Assembly: GCF_001625195.1 (NCBI RefSeq) | Contig: NC_054389.1 | Coordinates: 2,232,001 to 2,296,000, forward strand | Reading direction: 5' to 3' | Origin: Drechmeria coniospora | Taxonomy: Eukaryota > Ascomycota > Sordariomycetes > Hypocreales > Ophiocordycipitaceae | Length of the DNA: 64,000 bases | Part shown: positions 23,720 through 35,099 of the stretch, piece by piece | How positions within the stretch are numbered: the first letter of the stretch is position 1 | Layout of the letters: each line of letters starts with the position of its first letter | Position numbers and translations under genes: made by a program | The notes under the pieces: generated by a model | What the model was told of the DNA's origin: nothing | Databases searched by the model: none | Seen by the model: the letters and a program-made list of their open reading frames with translations, nothing else

Positions 23720-24805
23720 TCAGAATCGTACCATGCTCGGCGTTTGCATCTGCGTTCGAATCCTTTTCTTATTGACGATTCTCGATCGATTCGGCAGCGG
23801 AGGCCTCGGTTCGCGATGGTTCCGCAGCATGATGTTTCTGCCAAGCGCAAGTGCGCATGCTCGGTCCCCTATCATCCTCGGCGTCAGCGATGCCGCCGCT
23901 CTTCTTCCGTGAGGCGCTCTGGACCCGGAGACTCGTCTGGCTGCTGCCGACTTCCTCCGGCCGCCTCGATGGACTTGGGTACTGGGGGTTGTGAGCAGAG
24001 AGCTCGGTCGAAACGAATGCAGGTGCATGCATACCCCCAGGAGATCTTGAAGATCCGGGCCGCCCCGGCTTGCATAACACTTGATAGTATTGGAACAATT
24101 TGGGTAGCAGCGACATAAGAACTGGAGGCCAAGCTGACTGCTCCCGCCATTTTGTTTCGCTTCGGGCGTAGTCGGCTGCGCAATCTCGTGATGATCTCCC
24201 CGTCGTCCTCCATCCTTGCCCGGATGCTTTTCATCATCGCGTCTGGTACGCTCTTGAGGTTGCTTGTCCCGAACGGCCAGCTCTGGAGGAAGGTCAAGTT
24301 GTCCGCCAGGATTCGGGCGCTGTACATCTCGCGGAACAAGCTCTGGGCTCTGTCCATCTCGTCTCTCTCGTCCATCTCGATCCAGACGCTGCCCATCTGG
24401 CCCGAATATTTCTACACTCTGCCCATCCGAGCTTGTAAACTCCAGACGGCGACCATCTCGTCCATAATATCCTGAACTTTGCCCAAATCGTATAAACAGC
24501 TCTGGCAGCTGTTTCTGGCGCCCGTCCTTTGTAGGAACCGCTCCATCTGGTCCGTTGTTGGTCGAGGCTTCTCCAGTACCCATATTGGCGAACAGGTTTT
24601 GCTCGACGATGGACTTTGTCATGTTGTCCCAGAACCATGGAGGTGGGAATAATAGAGGCGCCAACGCCAGCTTCTTCGGCGGGTGTTCATCCGCATCGCC
24701 CGCTTCTGCTTGGCTTGGACCGCTGGGCGTGGGGCGCTTGCGCGAGCCAGGAGAAGCCGTTGATCTGTCCGGCTGCGGAATTAGCCTCCTTCGTCTGCTC
24801 GGCAT
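23720..24805 (-). CDS. Hypothetical basic protein with DGQ/DGR-rich degenerate repeats
   Basis: Open frame of 361 residues from MPSRRRRLIPQPDRSTASPG. The first 40 residues are strongly basic and could form a nuclear-localisation signal. Around residues 95-200 short units centred on D-G-R or D-G-Q recur (YYGRDGRRLEF, SSDGQSVEIFGPDGQRL, DRDGRERRDGQ, VPRDVQRPNPGGQ), a degenerate 8-12-residue repeat. A Cys cluster (FLCRCYPNCSNTIKC) follows near residue 230. After that the composition becomes Arg/Ser-rich and looks less like protein, so an intron near 24040 (a GTATGC donor) may truncate the true product. No family is recognised. Confidence 0.5.
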   Translation of the reverse strand: MPSRRRRLIPQPDRSTASPGSRKRPTPSGPSQAEAGDADEHPPKKLALAPLLFPPPWFWDNMTKSIVEQNLFANMGTGEASTNNGPDGAVPTKDGRQKQLPELFIRFGQSSGYYGRDGRRLEFTSSDGQSVEIFGPDGQRLDRDGRERRDGQSPELVPRDVQRPNPGGQLDLPPELAVRDKQPQERTRRDDEKHPGKDGGRRGDHHEIAQPTTPEAKQNGGSSQLGLQFLCRCYPNCSNTIKCYASRGGPDLQDLLGVCMHLHSFRPSSLLTTPSTQVHRGGRRKSAAARRVSGSRAPHGRRAAASLTPRMIGDRACALALGRNIMLRNHREPRPPLPNRSRIVNKKRIRTQMQTPSMVRF

Positions 24806-27800
24806 GCTGCCAATCCGTGCGTCAGCGTCAGCAGTTCTATGCTTCTCCTTTTTCTAATTCGTGTGACGAATGCTGCTGGGTTGGAGCCTGCGATAGAGCC
24901 AAGGCCGGCGTAGTGAAGAAATGCGGAGCGAGTATGGAAAGAACGAGGCATGGAAAGAAGGAAGCATGAAAATAGAGAAAAGAGAGAAGGAGCGGAGAAG
25001 AGAAACTCAAAAGGCAAGTGCGCGTATTCGATGGACTGGTGATTGCCCACTGACACTGATTGGTCCCATAAATGACCCCGTCGTTGCATCACAGTGTCGT
25101 GGAGCAAATAAAAGCATCGAAACTCGACCCTTTTCACGAACCGTATTCCTGTACGCGCCCGACGTCAGGCGCACCCACCCTCCCGATCCCCCCCCCGCTT
25201 TTCGATCTCGTGGTTGCGTCTGAGTAGCTGATCGGACGAAAGGTTCGCCTTCAGGAACAAAGAGGTAACCGGAATCCAGATTAGCAATTGCTACCCAAGA
25301 CCTTGCGTGCAAACCCGATAGGTAGAGCTTCGGAGCGACAGCCGCAGTGCTAGCCCTTGACGTGATGGCAGAGGCCGAAGGTGACGAGTACACAACAAAC
25401 TATCTCGATGGGTGATGGAACGTAGCAGGGTTATCGTTTTGATGAAGCCAATCATGATGTCAACCAGTCAACCTGGCATCTGATCAGGCTGCATATTGGG
25501 CCTCTTATCGCGCAACGTCGACATGATTTGACGGCGTTGTCAGCCGTGCCCGTCGACGTGCCAGCTTTACTGGTTCGAAGGAGGGGGCGGCAGACCTGAA
25601 AACCCCGCAGCCGTCTTGGCAACTGACTCTCAGCACGTGAGGCCTGGGGCGGGATTTTGATTTCTCGTGCATCGAGGAAGAGAGAGCTTCCGCCGAGCCA
25701 ACATGCCAGCATACTATTTGCCATGTCGATTACCAGTGGCCGGCAATACGACGGGGAACCCAAGAGGCTGGGTGGTTGAATACTTGATTCAAGTAGTATA
25801 CGAATAATCAGTTGGATCCATTCATCAAATGGTATCTTAAACTGCTTCCTCTGTCGCTTGAGGTTAGGTGCGCGTGTTTTTTCAGAGGTCCATGTACTGT
25901 TAATGGCCGCATGGCTCTCAAAGTGGACAACGCAAAAAAAGAGAAAAATGAATAAACAAATAATAAGGATGCGCAGAGAATGACAGGGAAAAATACCGAT
26001 CGATATCCATTCAGTTCCCTCTTCCTTCGGAGGATGGGTGTGGTGCACAGGTGCAAAACGACAAGAGACGTCGGCAACGAAGGAAGCTGTTCGAATGTCG
26101 CGTCGAGGCAAATGCAGTGTAAATAAGGTTGTCTAATTCACGATCCACAAATGCTGCTAGTTCAACTTTCATCCACCATCGTGGCCCAGTCATTCCCGCC
26201 AATCCTACCATTTTTGGAAAGAAATCATCTCCGCCAAGATCGTGGGCTTGTTGGGTGGATACTGGTGGAACCAACCCCGAGTGGCAAGTAGGGGATTGAG
26301 AAATACATTTCTGGAGCTTTGTGGTATGGCTGTGCATTTTATAATCAAGAAAGCTTGCATAAAGCCTGACATCCATGTGATTCCTACCCAAGCCAGGTAG
26401 AAAAGCACGTCAGCATCAGGTCTCAACGCGGGCATACGGTGGTGCGCAACTCCTGTCTCTCTAAATCATCTAGCATAGACCACGCAATGACCAGCGTCTC
26501 AGCGCAGCAAGCGGCCAACGGTTGGGCCGAATCCTCCCCGTCACGAACGACGATGACGGTATCAAAGGGTGGGGGGTCCCTCGGGAGAGCAGTTCCCATG
26601 ACAAGAACGCCATGGCCATTGAGAGAAATATTGGCATTCGGTGGACCGAATTATCCTACGTGAACAGACAACAGGCACGGTTGCGATGATTCTTGACTTA
26701 CCATCTGTACGGCAAACATGCTTCGGCATGTCAGAGAGTCGGGGATCCAAGCCACGAGGCGTGCGGGCCGTACAAGGGCGACGGCGATTCCTGCGGCAGC
26801 GGCAGTGGAGACATTGGTGTACATGACTTTCACCGTGTCGTTTCTGCGTGCCCATCTATAGCTCTTGTGAGGGACAATGCCGACAACGAGCAATGCATTG
26901 GACGCACAGGTCTCTTCCATTTCCAGTTTGTTGCTCGAGGATTCCTTCGATGCTCGTGAGGGAGTCTCGGCCCTTTCGCCGGCTGCACGGACGATTCTGA
27001 GCCGACTTTTGCATGAGAGCACATGTATTGAGCGGAATCAGGTTCCTAATCGTTTTTTTTTTTTGCATCAACGCCATGGTGATTCTCGAAAACGGGAGAT
27101 GTAATTTCTCCCTAGGTCACGCTGGCACCACTTGAAGACAAAGACTCCCGATAGAACTCGTCGCGTTATCTTGTTGGCCCCTCGCGCTTATTGTTGCCAT
27201 TTCTGCACGACCTTGGTTGTTCTTTCGTATCCCAATACACTGCGTAGACAGAGACTTGGGGGGGGGGTTCAGACGTTGAAGTCGCTCGAGCGGTTAAAAA
27301 GTGTTTTACGTCATTATCAATGACGGAACTGAGTGGAGGTTCGAGATGCCTGCAATGCGTCCGAGAGCACGTGGATGGTCACGTGTGGATGTTACTTGTG
27401 TTCTCCTTGCGAAAAAATACTTCGTCACGAGTCATTGCCTCTTGACTCTGCGTGCCCAAGGATAAGCCAAGCTATTGCACCAATTCATAGCCCTAGCCCC
27501 GGACTTGTAAGCGGTTTGCCTGCTTTTCTTCTGCCTCTGGTTGCCGGCCGCATACAAGTAATGGTTCACAACGGTGCTGTGTTGGAAAACTTGCCCGGCC
27601 AATGAGAGTGCAAGCTATGGGCGCTGGGGGATCCGATCTCTTCCAACCGTTCGTTGTCCGGCCCGCCCACGACCACCTCCGCTTCCTCCCCTGTAGCTAA
27701 CCAGGCCCCTTGAACTGTCACATACTGTAATTACTCCGTACTCCGTATATGTGCTGACGCCACATCTACTTACTTGTAGACACTGTACTTGCATGTAGTC

Positions 27801-29044
27801 CCCTTACTTACATGCACTTGGTGCTTGCGACTGCTTAGCGTACATGTACATGTCGTCCTCTACTACAGCGTACGGAGTGTAATGAGCTTGTGCGTCTTGC
27901 ATATTGTTAGAGAGATACAAGGGAATTTTTCATCATACGTATACGATGCGCCGATACGTCCATTTTGGCATGACCAGATGCTGCTTCGTATTCGCCAGCA
28001 GCATGATATTCTCATTACCGGGACTTAATGGGGGGCGATTTGTTTAAATGCAGCTAAACTCAAATCACCATTTGAGTAGACTCACAGCTCCACTAAGTGG
28101 GACCCTCCCCCCCCGTCAGCACAGTGCTTGTCCACTCACTTTTGCACCCTCTACCGCTAGCAATGCAGGTATTCATCGGCAAGTTCCTACGGTACGCACT
28201 AACAGCAGTACTCCGTGCAATACTGTACAAGTACTGTACTGCTGCTAAGGGTCTTGCGCGTACGCTAGTACTAACCAAGTAGTACTGTACTTGCTACCCG
28301 CGCTAGCGCTTACGATGCCCACTAGAAGCAGCACTTGTAAATGCGTAACATGGCCATCCCCACAGAGCGCCGCGATGAAAGCCCTCCCCCCTGGGCCAGC
28401 GGCAACTTAGCTCGGCATACGCCTTGTTCTTGTTCCTCGACTACCTTTGCCGCCCACCCCCAACGTCGTCGTTTCCATGTTGAAGTGGCTCGGCGCGTCC
28501 CCAAACGATCGAGGTTCCATGCACTACTGGCTCATGGACGCTAGTCGATCCATCAACCGCCAAGCTCTGTTGCAAATTTGCAAATTGGCATCATGGCGAC
28601 AAGCACCCAACGTATGATGTACAGTATGGCCGGAGAGGAGACAGACATGGGCGGCATGGCGACTACGGAGTACCGCAGCCTCCTTGTCCTTTTTCATTGT
28701 GACGTGAATCAAATCAAAAGACTGCGCTTGTTTGTCCATCCGGAGTCGTCTGTTTGCACCTTGTTTGATACCCGCTCGTGCCACCGACTCTGTCCCATGC
28801 TACTAATCTAGACTCTCTTCCCCGTCTTCCAATCCCTTTCTTCTACTTCTTCTTCTTCTTTTCATTTCCTTTTTCGTATCATTTGAACCATACATCTCCC
28901 GACAGGTGCGGCATCGAAGTCGACGCCGGAACAACTGCGTGCAGCAACGAACAACAACGTACAACGTCCAACGTCCAACGTACATCAACCTAAATCAACA
29001 ATAGCATTTGAGAGGCAGTAGAAGCTGTCTGACCTTTCTTCAAC
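24806..29044. other. 4.2-kb gene-poor region
   Basis: Lower GC than the gene blocks, with A-rich stretches (for example 24935-25010) and a T-run near 27053-27064. The only coding-like signal is the minus-strand cluster at 26205-27022. 27720-28310 is a GTAC island with tandem ACTCCGTACTCCGTA near 27733. The stretch 28780-29040 is pyrimidine-rich with ACGTCCAACGTCCAACGTAC repeats and is probably the SUR7-family promoter and leader. Confidence 0.45.
26205..27022 (-). pseudogene. Unresolved minus-strand ORF cluster, possible membrane-protein gene or relic
   Basis: Several frames look protein-like yet do not join cleanly. An upstream frame (27022 downward) contains VSTAAAAGIAVALV and ends at FAVQM followed by a good GTAAGT donor. 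After a TTCACGTAG acceptor, one frame gives MPIFLSMAMAFLSWELL, hydrophobic. A different frame gives FDTVIVVRDGEDSAQPLAAC to a stop near 26436. Further on, a third frame reads LFYLAWVGITWMSGFMQAFL. This could be a multi-intron membrane protein, a decayed copy, or chance. Confidence 0.22.
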
Positions 29045-30106
29045 ATGGCGAAGCTAACCCGTATCGCCATCCTCGTGCCTCTGGTGCTGGCGCTCGTCAG
29101 CTTCGTCCTGACGTCGCTGACGCTCTTTGCCGGCCGCAAGCAGGGCTTCATGGAAGACTACGACGTCGTCAGGGTACGTTCCGGCTTCTCGAGCATCAAT
29201 CGTAGACTGCGGCTAACCGGAGGGGATACAGCTCAACACGTCCATGCTCGGGCACAACTTGATCGACAAGGTCGCGTCAAAAGACAGCACCGACAGCTCC
29301 GGCGGCGCCCTCAGCGGCATCAAGAACTTTTTGAACAGCGCCAAGGATGAGGTCAAGGACAAGGTCAACGACATCACGAACGAAATTGCCGGCAAGTTGA
29401 CCAGCAAGTTGGGCGTGTCGCAGTGGTACTCGCTGCACGTCATGAACTCGTGCGAGGGCAACTGGACCCCGGATCCGACGGCCCCGGATCCGTCGCTCGA
29501 AGTTACCAAATGCTCGGGCACGTCGCTGCAGAGTGAGTCCGACCAGAAACCCCTCCCCTCCACCATGCGGCTGCTTGCTCGCCTCGCTCCCCGACTCGCA
29601 TCGAAAAAAGGCTGACCCCTTGTCCAGACCGACTCAACCTCACCGAGCTTCTCGACAGCGAGCTCAAGGTTGGCTCGCTGAAGCTCAGCCTCGGCGACCT
29701 CAACTGGCAGGACAGCATCCAAGACAAGCTCGACATCATCAACGACGCGCTGTACGCCATCTTCATCGTCTACGTCCTCGCCATGGGCCTCAGCGGCCTC
29801 TCCTTCCTCCTCCACATCGCCGGCTTCCTCTTGCCCGACAGGACCATCATTGTGCTGGTCAACTTTGCCGTCGCCTCGCTCGCCGCCCTGGCCTGCGTCA
29901 TCGGCAGCATCCTCGTCTCCGTCTTGGGAAGCAAGGGCGTCGACAAGCTCAACGAAAAGGGACAAAATGTTGGCCTGTCCGCCACTCGCGGCAAAAAGTT
30001 TTTCATCCTCAGCTGGATCGCCACCGTCTTCATGATGTTCATCTCCGTCTTTTGGCTGGTCCATCTTGTGTTTCAGCGTCGCCAGAAGCGAACGGCGACG
30101 AAATAA
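29045..30106 (+). CDS. SUR7/PalI family tetraspan plasma-membrane protein
   Basis: Fungal cortical membrane protein of the SUR7/RIM9 (PalI) superfamily, tied to eisosomes, wall integrity or pH sensing. Exons 29045-29173, 29232-29532 and 29628-30106 encode 302 residues. TM1 is near residues 5-30 (IAILVPLVLALVSFVLTSLT). A long extracellular loop follows, with an amphipathic KDEVKDKVNDITNEIAGKL stretch and a WYSLHVMNSCEG segment holding the conserved Trp and Cys of the family loop. Three more membrane spans lie in the last 130 residues (YAIFIVYVLAMGLSGLSFLL; TIIVLVNFAVASLAALACVI; FFILSWIATVFMMFISVFWL). The tail is short and basic (RRQKRTATK). Splice signals are standard. Confidence 0.88.
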
Positions 30107-30588
30107 GAGAGCCGTTTGTGCCCTTTGACCGTTCCATGACTGGCTGAGCCGCCACGGGCGCCACGCCATGCTCATGGCACTGCACGACCGATGGAGGATT
30201 GGGAGGCACGAGAGAATAATAATGACCAACTGGTGAGGGATCTGACGGTGGAGTCACACCTGTTCATAATAGTACCGAGTTGATGGACGGATTGTTCATC
30301 GCGAATGGGGGCAGAATGCCCTGCCGGCCAGGCCGCATTATCTTGAGGAGCAAGAAGTATGCACGTGAATGTGTAAATTGATGCAGTGTCGTATCGGGAG
30401 TGAGAATTGGATGGATGGTTCTGGTACCTTGCCGTCGTCCCAGTGACAATCGTTGCGATCTTGATTAGGTAACCAGCTTCGGGGACGGAACCCCCTCCTC
30501 GGCATGCAACGTCCTCCCTCCCTCGTCTTTCGGAGACCTGGATCCCTGGACGATAACCTGGCGCATACGCTCGCTCCGCGTGCCGCCC
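30107..30588. other. Intergenic spacer, 482 bases
   Basis: Lies between two plus-strand genes and should contain the SUR7-family 3' end and the MscL-like promoter. No repeat island or ORF worth noting. Confidence 0.4.
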
Positions 30589-31390
30589 ATGATGCCCGCC
30601 GACGCTCAACAGTCTGCGAGCGAGGTCGAGTCGCTGCTCGACAGGGGCCAGCGCCAGGTGAAACGCTTCTTTGACGGCTTCATCGACTTTGCCTTTCAGG
30701 GCAACATCCTGCAGATTGCCTTTGGCCTCATGTACATCCCCTCCTCCTCCCTCATCTCCGACCCGCAGAGGAGACGCGGTTGTCGGGCATCGGTGGCCGA
30801 GCGGTTGACTGACGGAGAATGCTCGCAGCCTGGCCAACATCTTCACCGACCTCGTCAAGTCGTTTGTCAGCGCCATCCTCATGCCGCCCATCTCCATCAT
30901 CCTCCCCGTCAACCGGAACATTGAGGAAAAGTTTGCCGTCCTACGGCGCGGGCCAAGCTACAACGCGACGACGGGATACAACACCCTGCACCAGGCGCTC
31001 GAGGACGGCGCCGTGGTCATGGCATACGGGTGGGCTGCCCCTCTGCGGCGCGTCGGCGACGACTTGGCATGCTGATGCAGGCGCAACACCAGGTCCTTTA
31101 TCTACCAAGTCGTCTCCTTTGTCATGGTCGGCTTCTCCCTCTACGGCCTCGCACACATCTACACGCTCGTCTCGCACGACCCCATCATCAAGTACACCAA
31201 AAAGTGCCAGTACTGCCGCATGCACATCAACGAAAAGGTAACCAAGCCCCCCACGACCGCGGCGCGTGCTTGGCCTCTCATGGCCTGCCCGACGGCGACG
31301 GACGGCTGACGGCTGACTTGCGGCCAGTGTTTGCGTTGCGTCAACTGCACATCGTGGCAGGATGGAAGGGAGGATCGTGGCAGCCACTAG
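30589..31390 (+). CDS. MscL-like large-conductance mechanosensitive channel
   Basis: Membrane-tension-gated channel of the bacterial MscL family, also kept in many filamentous fungi. Exons 30589-30731, 30829-31029, 31081-31237 and 31328-31390 give 187 residues. TM1 is FIDFAFQGNILQIAFGLI, matching the amphipathic pore helix with its conserved Gly/Asn. It is followed by VSAILMPPISIILP, a periplasm-equivalent loop with LRRGPSYNATTGYNTL, then TM2 (FVMVGFSLYGLAHIY). The C-terminus is KKCQYCRMHINEKCLRCVNCTSWQDGR in two parts split by an intron. It has two CxxC pairs, a zinc-ribbon-like tail that bacterial MscL carries in simpler form. The start is the first of two adjacent ATGs. Cell location (plasma membrane or organelle) is not decidable. 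Confidence 0.9.
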
Positions 31391-32021
31391 GCCCCTAGCC
31401 GGGTCATCGACCACGCCGTGCAGCATACGGAGCACGAGACCAGCCACCGGCCACTCCCAACGTCGTACCCCAGATCAAGGAGGCGCACAAGACAGGTGCC
31501 ATTCGGGCCATTGCCTGGGCACAACGGTCTACGGAACCCAGTCGTTGGTCGACAACGTCTCCTCAGTCCAAGAGCAAGTACATGATGGCCCTACGCAACC
31601 ACACACGTCACGACGGCCGGGGGCCCTTGACACGGGCTGCAGGTGCACCGATATGACACTGGAGAAAAACGCATTGCCTATTCACCACTTGGACCGGATT
31701 CGAGGCTACCCGATGATCATGTCCAGCCGTATTCTCCACAGCTCGCTGCGAGTAGACGTAGCCGAGTTACAGGGGCGGCGCGCAACACAAGTAGAGAGCG
31801 ACAGGGGTGACATGCCGAGGACGAGAAGCGGGATTCCTCGCTCCGGAAGACGGGCGAAGCACGGGCCGCCACGTCCATCCATCGATGCTCTCGATCGGTC
31901 AGAGTCTGAGGGCAGATACAAGCTCACCGTTACAATACAATACAATACAATACAATACAGTACAATATAATGCATGGCACCAAGTGCGCGGCCATGGCAC
32001 GCCGGGCAATTCGATGCTCTC
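31391..32021. other. Spacer between the MscL-like gene and a GPI-protein gene
   Basis: No gene. A short (ACAAT)n microsatellite, about six units, lies at 31931-31962, roughly 60 bases 3' of the minus-strand stop codon at 32022. The longer plus-strand frames here show no coding character. Confidence 0.45.
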
Positions 32022-32750
32022 TCACAGCAAGGCGGCGGCAGCGACGCCGGCAGCGACGCCGGCGAGGATGGCATTATGCGTGGCTGCGGGACCGGCCGCC
32101 CCGCTGGTTGTCGTGGACGAGGTGACGGTACCTTTGGTCGTTGACGTCGCTGTCGACGTCGCTGTCGACGACGTCGTCGATGCCGCGTTGGAGATGGTGC
32201 TGCTGGCGGCCGGCGCCGGGGTCAACTTGTCGAGGCCAGCGGTGACGGTGACGGGCAGCATCGAAGACTTGTATCCCGTGACGGTGGTGAGTATGGTGGA
32301 CTCGGACTCGTCGCTTTCGAGCGAGCGCAACAGACGGGCGGTGCAGATGGCAATGTCCTTTTCCGGGTCAAGCTTGCACAAGTTGTCCTGGGTCCTGCGC
32401 AAGGCGATGATGCTGTGAGCCCTCCGACGACACCAGGCAGGGCAGGGGGGGTAGGGATCGACGATGGCTTACACGATGGCGTTTCCCGACGCTGGGTCGT
32501 CCTTGATGCCAAGACTCCACGTCGACGGGCCCTGGGCGACGGTGTAGGATGAGGGCGCACCGCATTCATCGGAGGGGGTATCGGGGGCGCAGCCGATGGC
32601 GTACGTCGTCGCCTGGCTGTCGACGGCGATGACGGAGCCGACGAGAGACTGGGGGTCGAACATGGGCAACAGCACCGAGACGGTTGTGGTCGAGTCGGCA
32701 GCGAGGGCCGCGCCAGTGACGGCAGCCAGCAGGAGGAGAGGTCGGCTCAT
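32022..32750 (-). CDS. Predicted GPI-anchored cell-wall protein (copy A)
   Basis: Secreted fungal surface protein. Exons 32750-32473 and 32412-32022 encode 222 residues. The signal peptide MSRPLLLLAAVTGAALA is followed by TTTVSVLLPMFDPQSLVGSV, then ATTYAIGCAPDTPSDECG, YTVAQGPSTWSLGI, and, across the intron, CKLDPEKDIAICTARL and MLPVTVTAGLDKL. A Ser/Thr-rich stalk (ASSTISNAASTTSSTATSTA) leads to a hydrophobic end (AILAGVAAGVAAAALL) typical of a GPI signal. The order of motifs (TVSLxxP, ATTYxIxC, GPSTxxF, VTAGLDKL) is that of a common ascomycete GPI-protein family of unknown activity. A second member lies 2.3 kb away in the opposite orientation. Confidence 0.85.
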
Positions 32751-32764
32751 GGCGGCGAGGAGGC

Positions 32765-32945
32765 AAGGGTGATGGCAAAGGCGACGGCAATGGCGAGAGC
32801 AAAGGCAAAGGCAAAGGCGAGGGCAAAGCCAATGGCGAAAGCAAAGGCAAAGGCGAAGGCGAAAGCAAAGACAAAGACAGAGGCGAAGGTGAAAGCAAAG
32901 GCAAAGGCGAAGGAGAAGGCAAAGGCAAAGGCGACGACGTTGACG
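32765..32945. repeat. GGCAAA/GGCGAA hexanucleotide tract upstream of GPI protein A
   Basis: About 180 bases built from imperfect units of GGCAAA, GGCGAA, GGCAAT and AGCAAA on the plus strand, beginning within 20 bases of the start codon at 32750. On the coding strand it is a TTTGCC/TTCGCC pyrimidine-rich tract, so it occupies the leader or core promoter. The plus-strand Lys-Ala frame across it is an artefact of the repeat. Confidence 0.8.
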
Positions 32946-35099
32946 AGTACTGCGAAAGCGAGTGTGACGGATGCAGCTGACCGTCCCTTCTCGTGGGGAG
33001 GAACTCTGGAAAATGACGCGCTTTCAGGGGCGATAAGCGTAGCGGCTCCCTTGGGCGTGCCGGAGAAGCCGGCCGTGCAAGACTAGCGGCACAGGGCTCA
33101 CCCGCCATCGTGCCAGAAGAGTGCTGCACTAATTCATAATTACAGTCAGTGCTTTAGGTACCTGGCGTCCGAGGACTTGCCGCCCCGTAGGTACTAACTA
33201 AGAGGCACGAGCACAATCGACACAGGCCACGGAAGCATACAGGGCGAACAGATCATTGATCGATATCGATTCGCGATTGGTACTTGCAATTTGATGCTCG
33301 TCGATTCGGTGTGTGAGCACGGAGTACTTGGCCGCCATCTCCTTCGACTCGGACATGACCAGATGGCAAACCGATGAACATTTGTGCAGCACTCACGTAC
33401 GCAGCATGCTCGTGCGTATGCCGTGGGCTCAACGCGTGCGTGCGTGCACACTTGCACGACGGCCGGCTTGCTTTCCACCCGTGCTCATGATCGATCAACG
33501 ATTAAATGCCGACATATAATTGATGATCATCGGCTGGCGTGGCCGCCTTTGGGACGCCGCAAGGCCCGGAACCCGCCGATTGACGACCAACCAGCTTTCG
33601 CCGCCGCCGCCGCGCTACGGGGCCCAGTCCCCGTCTCTCGGCCGTCCTCCGGATCTGCGGAGCAAGGGCCAGCGGCCGAGGACGCCGTCGGTGGACGCAT
33701 GGCCGATGACGCAACGGTGGCCGCTGCCAGGGTTGGGAGCGCGCCTTGCTGCACGAGTACGACCATTTGAGCGACGAGGTACCTCGGTATGGTATTGACT
33801 TGGTTCACCGATAAGTACTGTACGTGCTGAGGGAGCCTAAGTAATACGGAGTACTGGCAACAAGTACAAATAGTTGTAGCGCACTGTAAGTACATGTGAG
33901 TACAGTAAGTAACACTGTGAGTACTGAACTAGGTACTGTACGGTACAGATACTGTAAGTACGTACAGTAATACAGAGTATATCACGCCAACAACTTGGCT
34001 AGTCACTTGGCACTGGCTGCTTGGCGCTTGGCACTTGGCACTTACTTTCGCCCTTGACCCTTGGTTGGGCGTTTGGGGTCTTGGCTTCGTATCAGTCTGT
34101 CCTTCAGACCAGTCTCGGCCGTCGTGCCGATGCAGTAGGAACACAGTAAATTATTATATACAAAATGCATGCACTATACATGCAAGTCCATGTACTTATA
34201 CTGGCAACGCATGGGAGGGAAGCCGGAGATTTTTTTTCATCTCCTGCCGCGAGGTGCCGAGGCGACAGGTAAAGCGCCCATACAGTCGTTCATGGCAGCG
34301 GATAATCCATCCGAGCAAGTATATCTAAGTACTTACTTACGTACCTTTGAGTGCCCCGTGACTTGGCATCTGAACACGCATGTGCAATTATGAGGGACTT
34401 CACTTCATCGGGCAAGCGGTGGCGAGCCCGGACGCCGGTTTGGCAAGCGCACGTCCGGCAGCGACTGCTTGCTGCCCACGCGCTCGTGCTCTCGAGTGCT
34501 CAAGGCAGGCGCAACCACATCGCCGGGGCAGGATCATCGTCGTCTCTGCGGTCTGCTCTCGTGCATCGCGTCCGCCAGCTTCGCTCCGGCGTCGACAATG
34601 ACGGCCGGTATGGCAAGGCGATTGCCTTGGCAGCTCCCTCGCGTGTCCCTGCCCAAGCCGCGGCTTTGGAGGAGCGTCGCAGCCAGCAGCCAACAGGAAG
34701 CTTCACGGTGTGGCACGCGCCAAGACCACCTCCATCGCAGGAGCGTCGGCACTAATCTCGATTTGACATCTCCTCAAAGTCACGGGCAGGATGAGCGAAA
34801 ACGCCTTTCTTGGCCAACCGCTGCCTGTGGTCGGCTGCCGCTTCGACAGCTCATCCTTCCTTTCATCGCACAATTTGCATCCTCCTCCTTCTCGTCGTCG
34901 TCGTCGTCCTCCTCCTCCTTGTCCTTGTCCTCCTCCTCCTCCTCCTCCTCCTCCTCCTCCTCCTCTCGCGGCACCCATGAACGACCACGTCCAGCGCCGA
35001 TAGTCGCGCTCTCCGCCCGCCCGCTACCTGGACCCGGCATCGCCACGGGCGCAAACGGTCGTCTTCATGCACGGCTCTCCTTCCCCTCCAAAGCTCGCC
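32946..35099. repeat. 2.1-kb divergent region between the GPI-protein genes
   Basis: Holds both upstream regions. A GTAC island runs from about 33800 to 34345. A CTTGGCACTTGGC-type short repeat sits at about 34003-34045. A triplet tract of TCGTCG then TCCTCC lies at about 34888-34968, close to the start of copy B. The frames around 34470-34750 are GC-driven and not supported. Confidence 0.5.

Noticed and set aside
27260..27380. Possible tRNA (GGTTCGAGATGCC near 27338)
   Set aside because: No matching acceptor stem, D arm or anticodon arm could be folded around it.
29213..30229. 338-residue minus-strand frame over the SUR7-family gene
   Set aside because: The opposite strand has consistent introns and four membrane spans; this frame has none.
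32769..33086. Lys-Ala-rich plus-strand frame (MMAKATAMARAKAKAKA)
   Set aside because: A direct translation of a 6-bp repeat; it resembles a histone tail only by composition.
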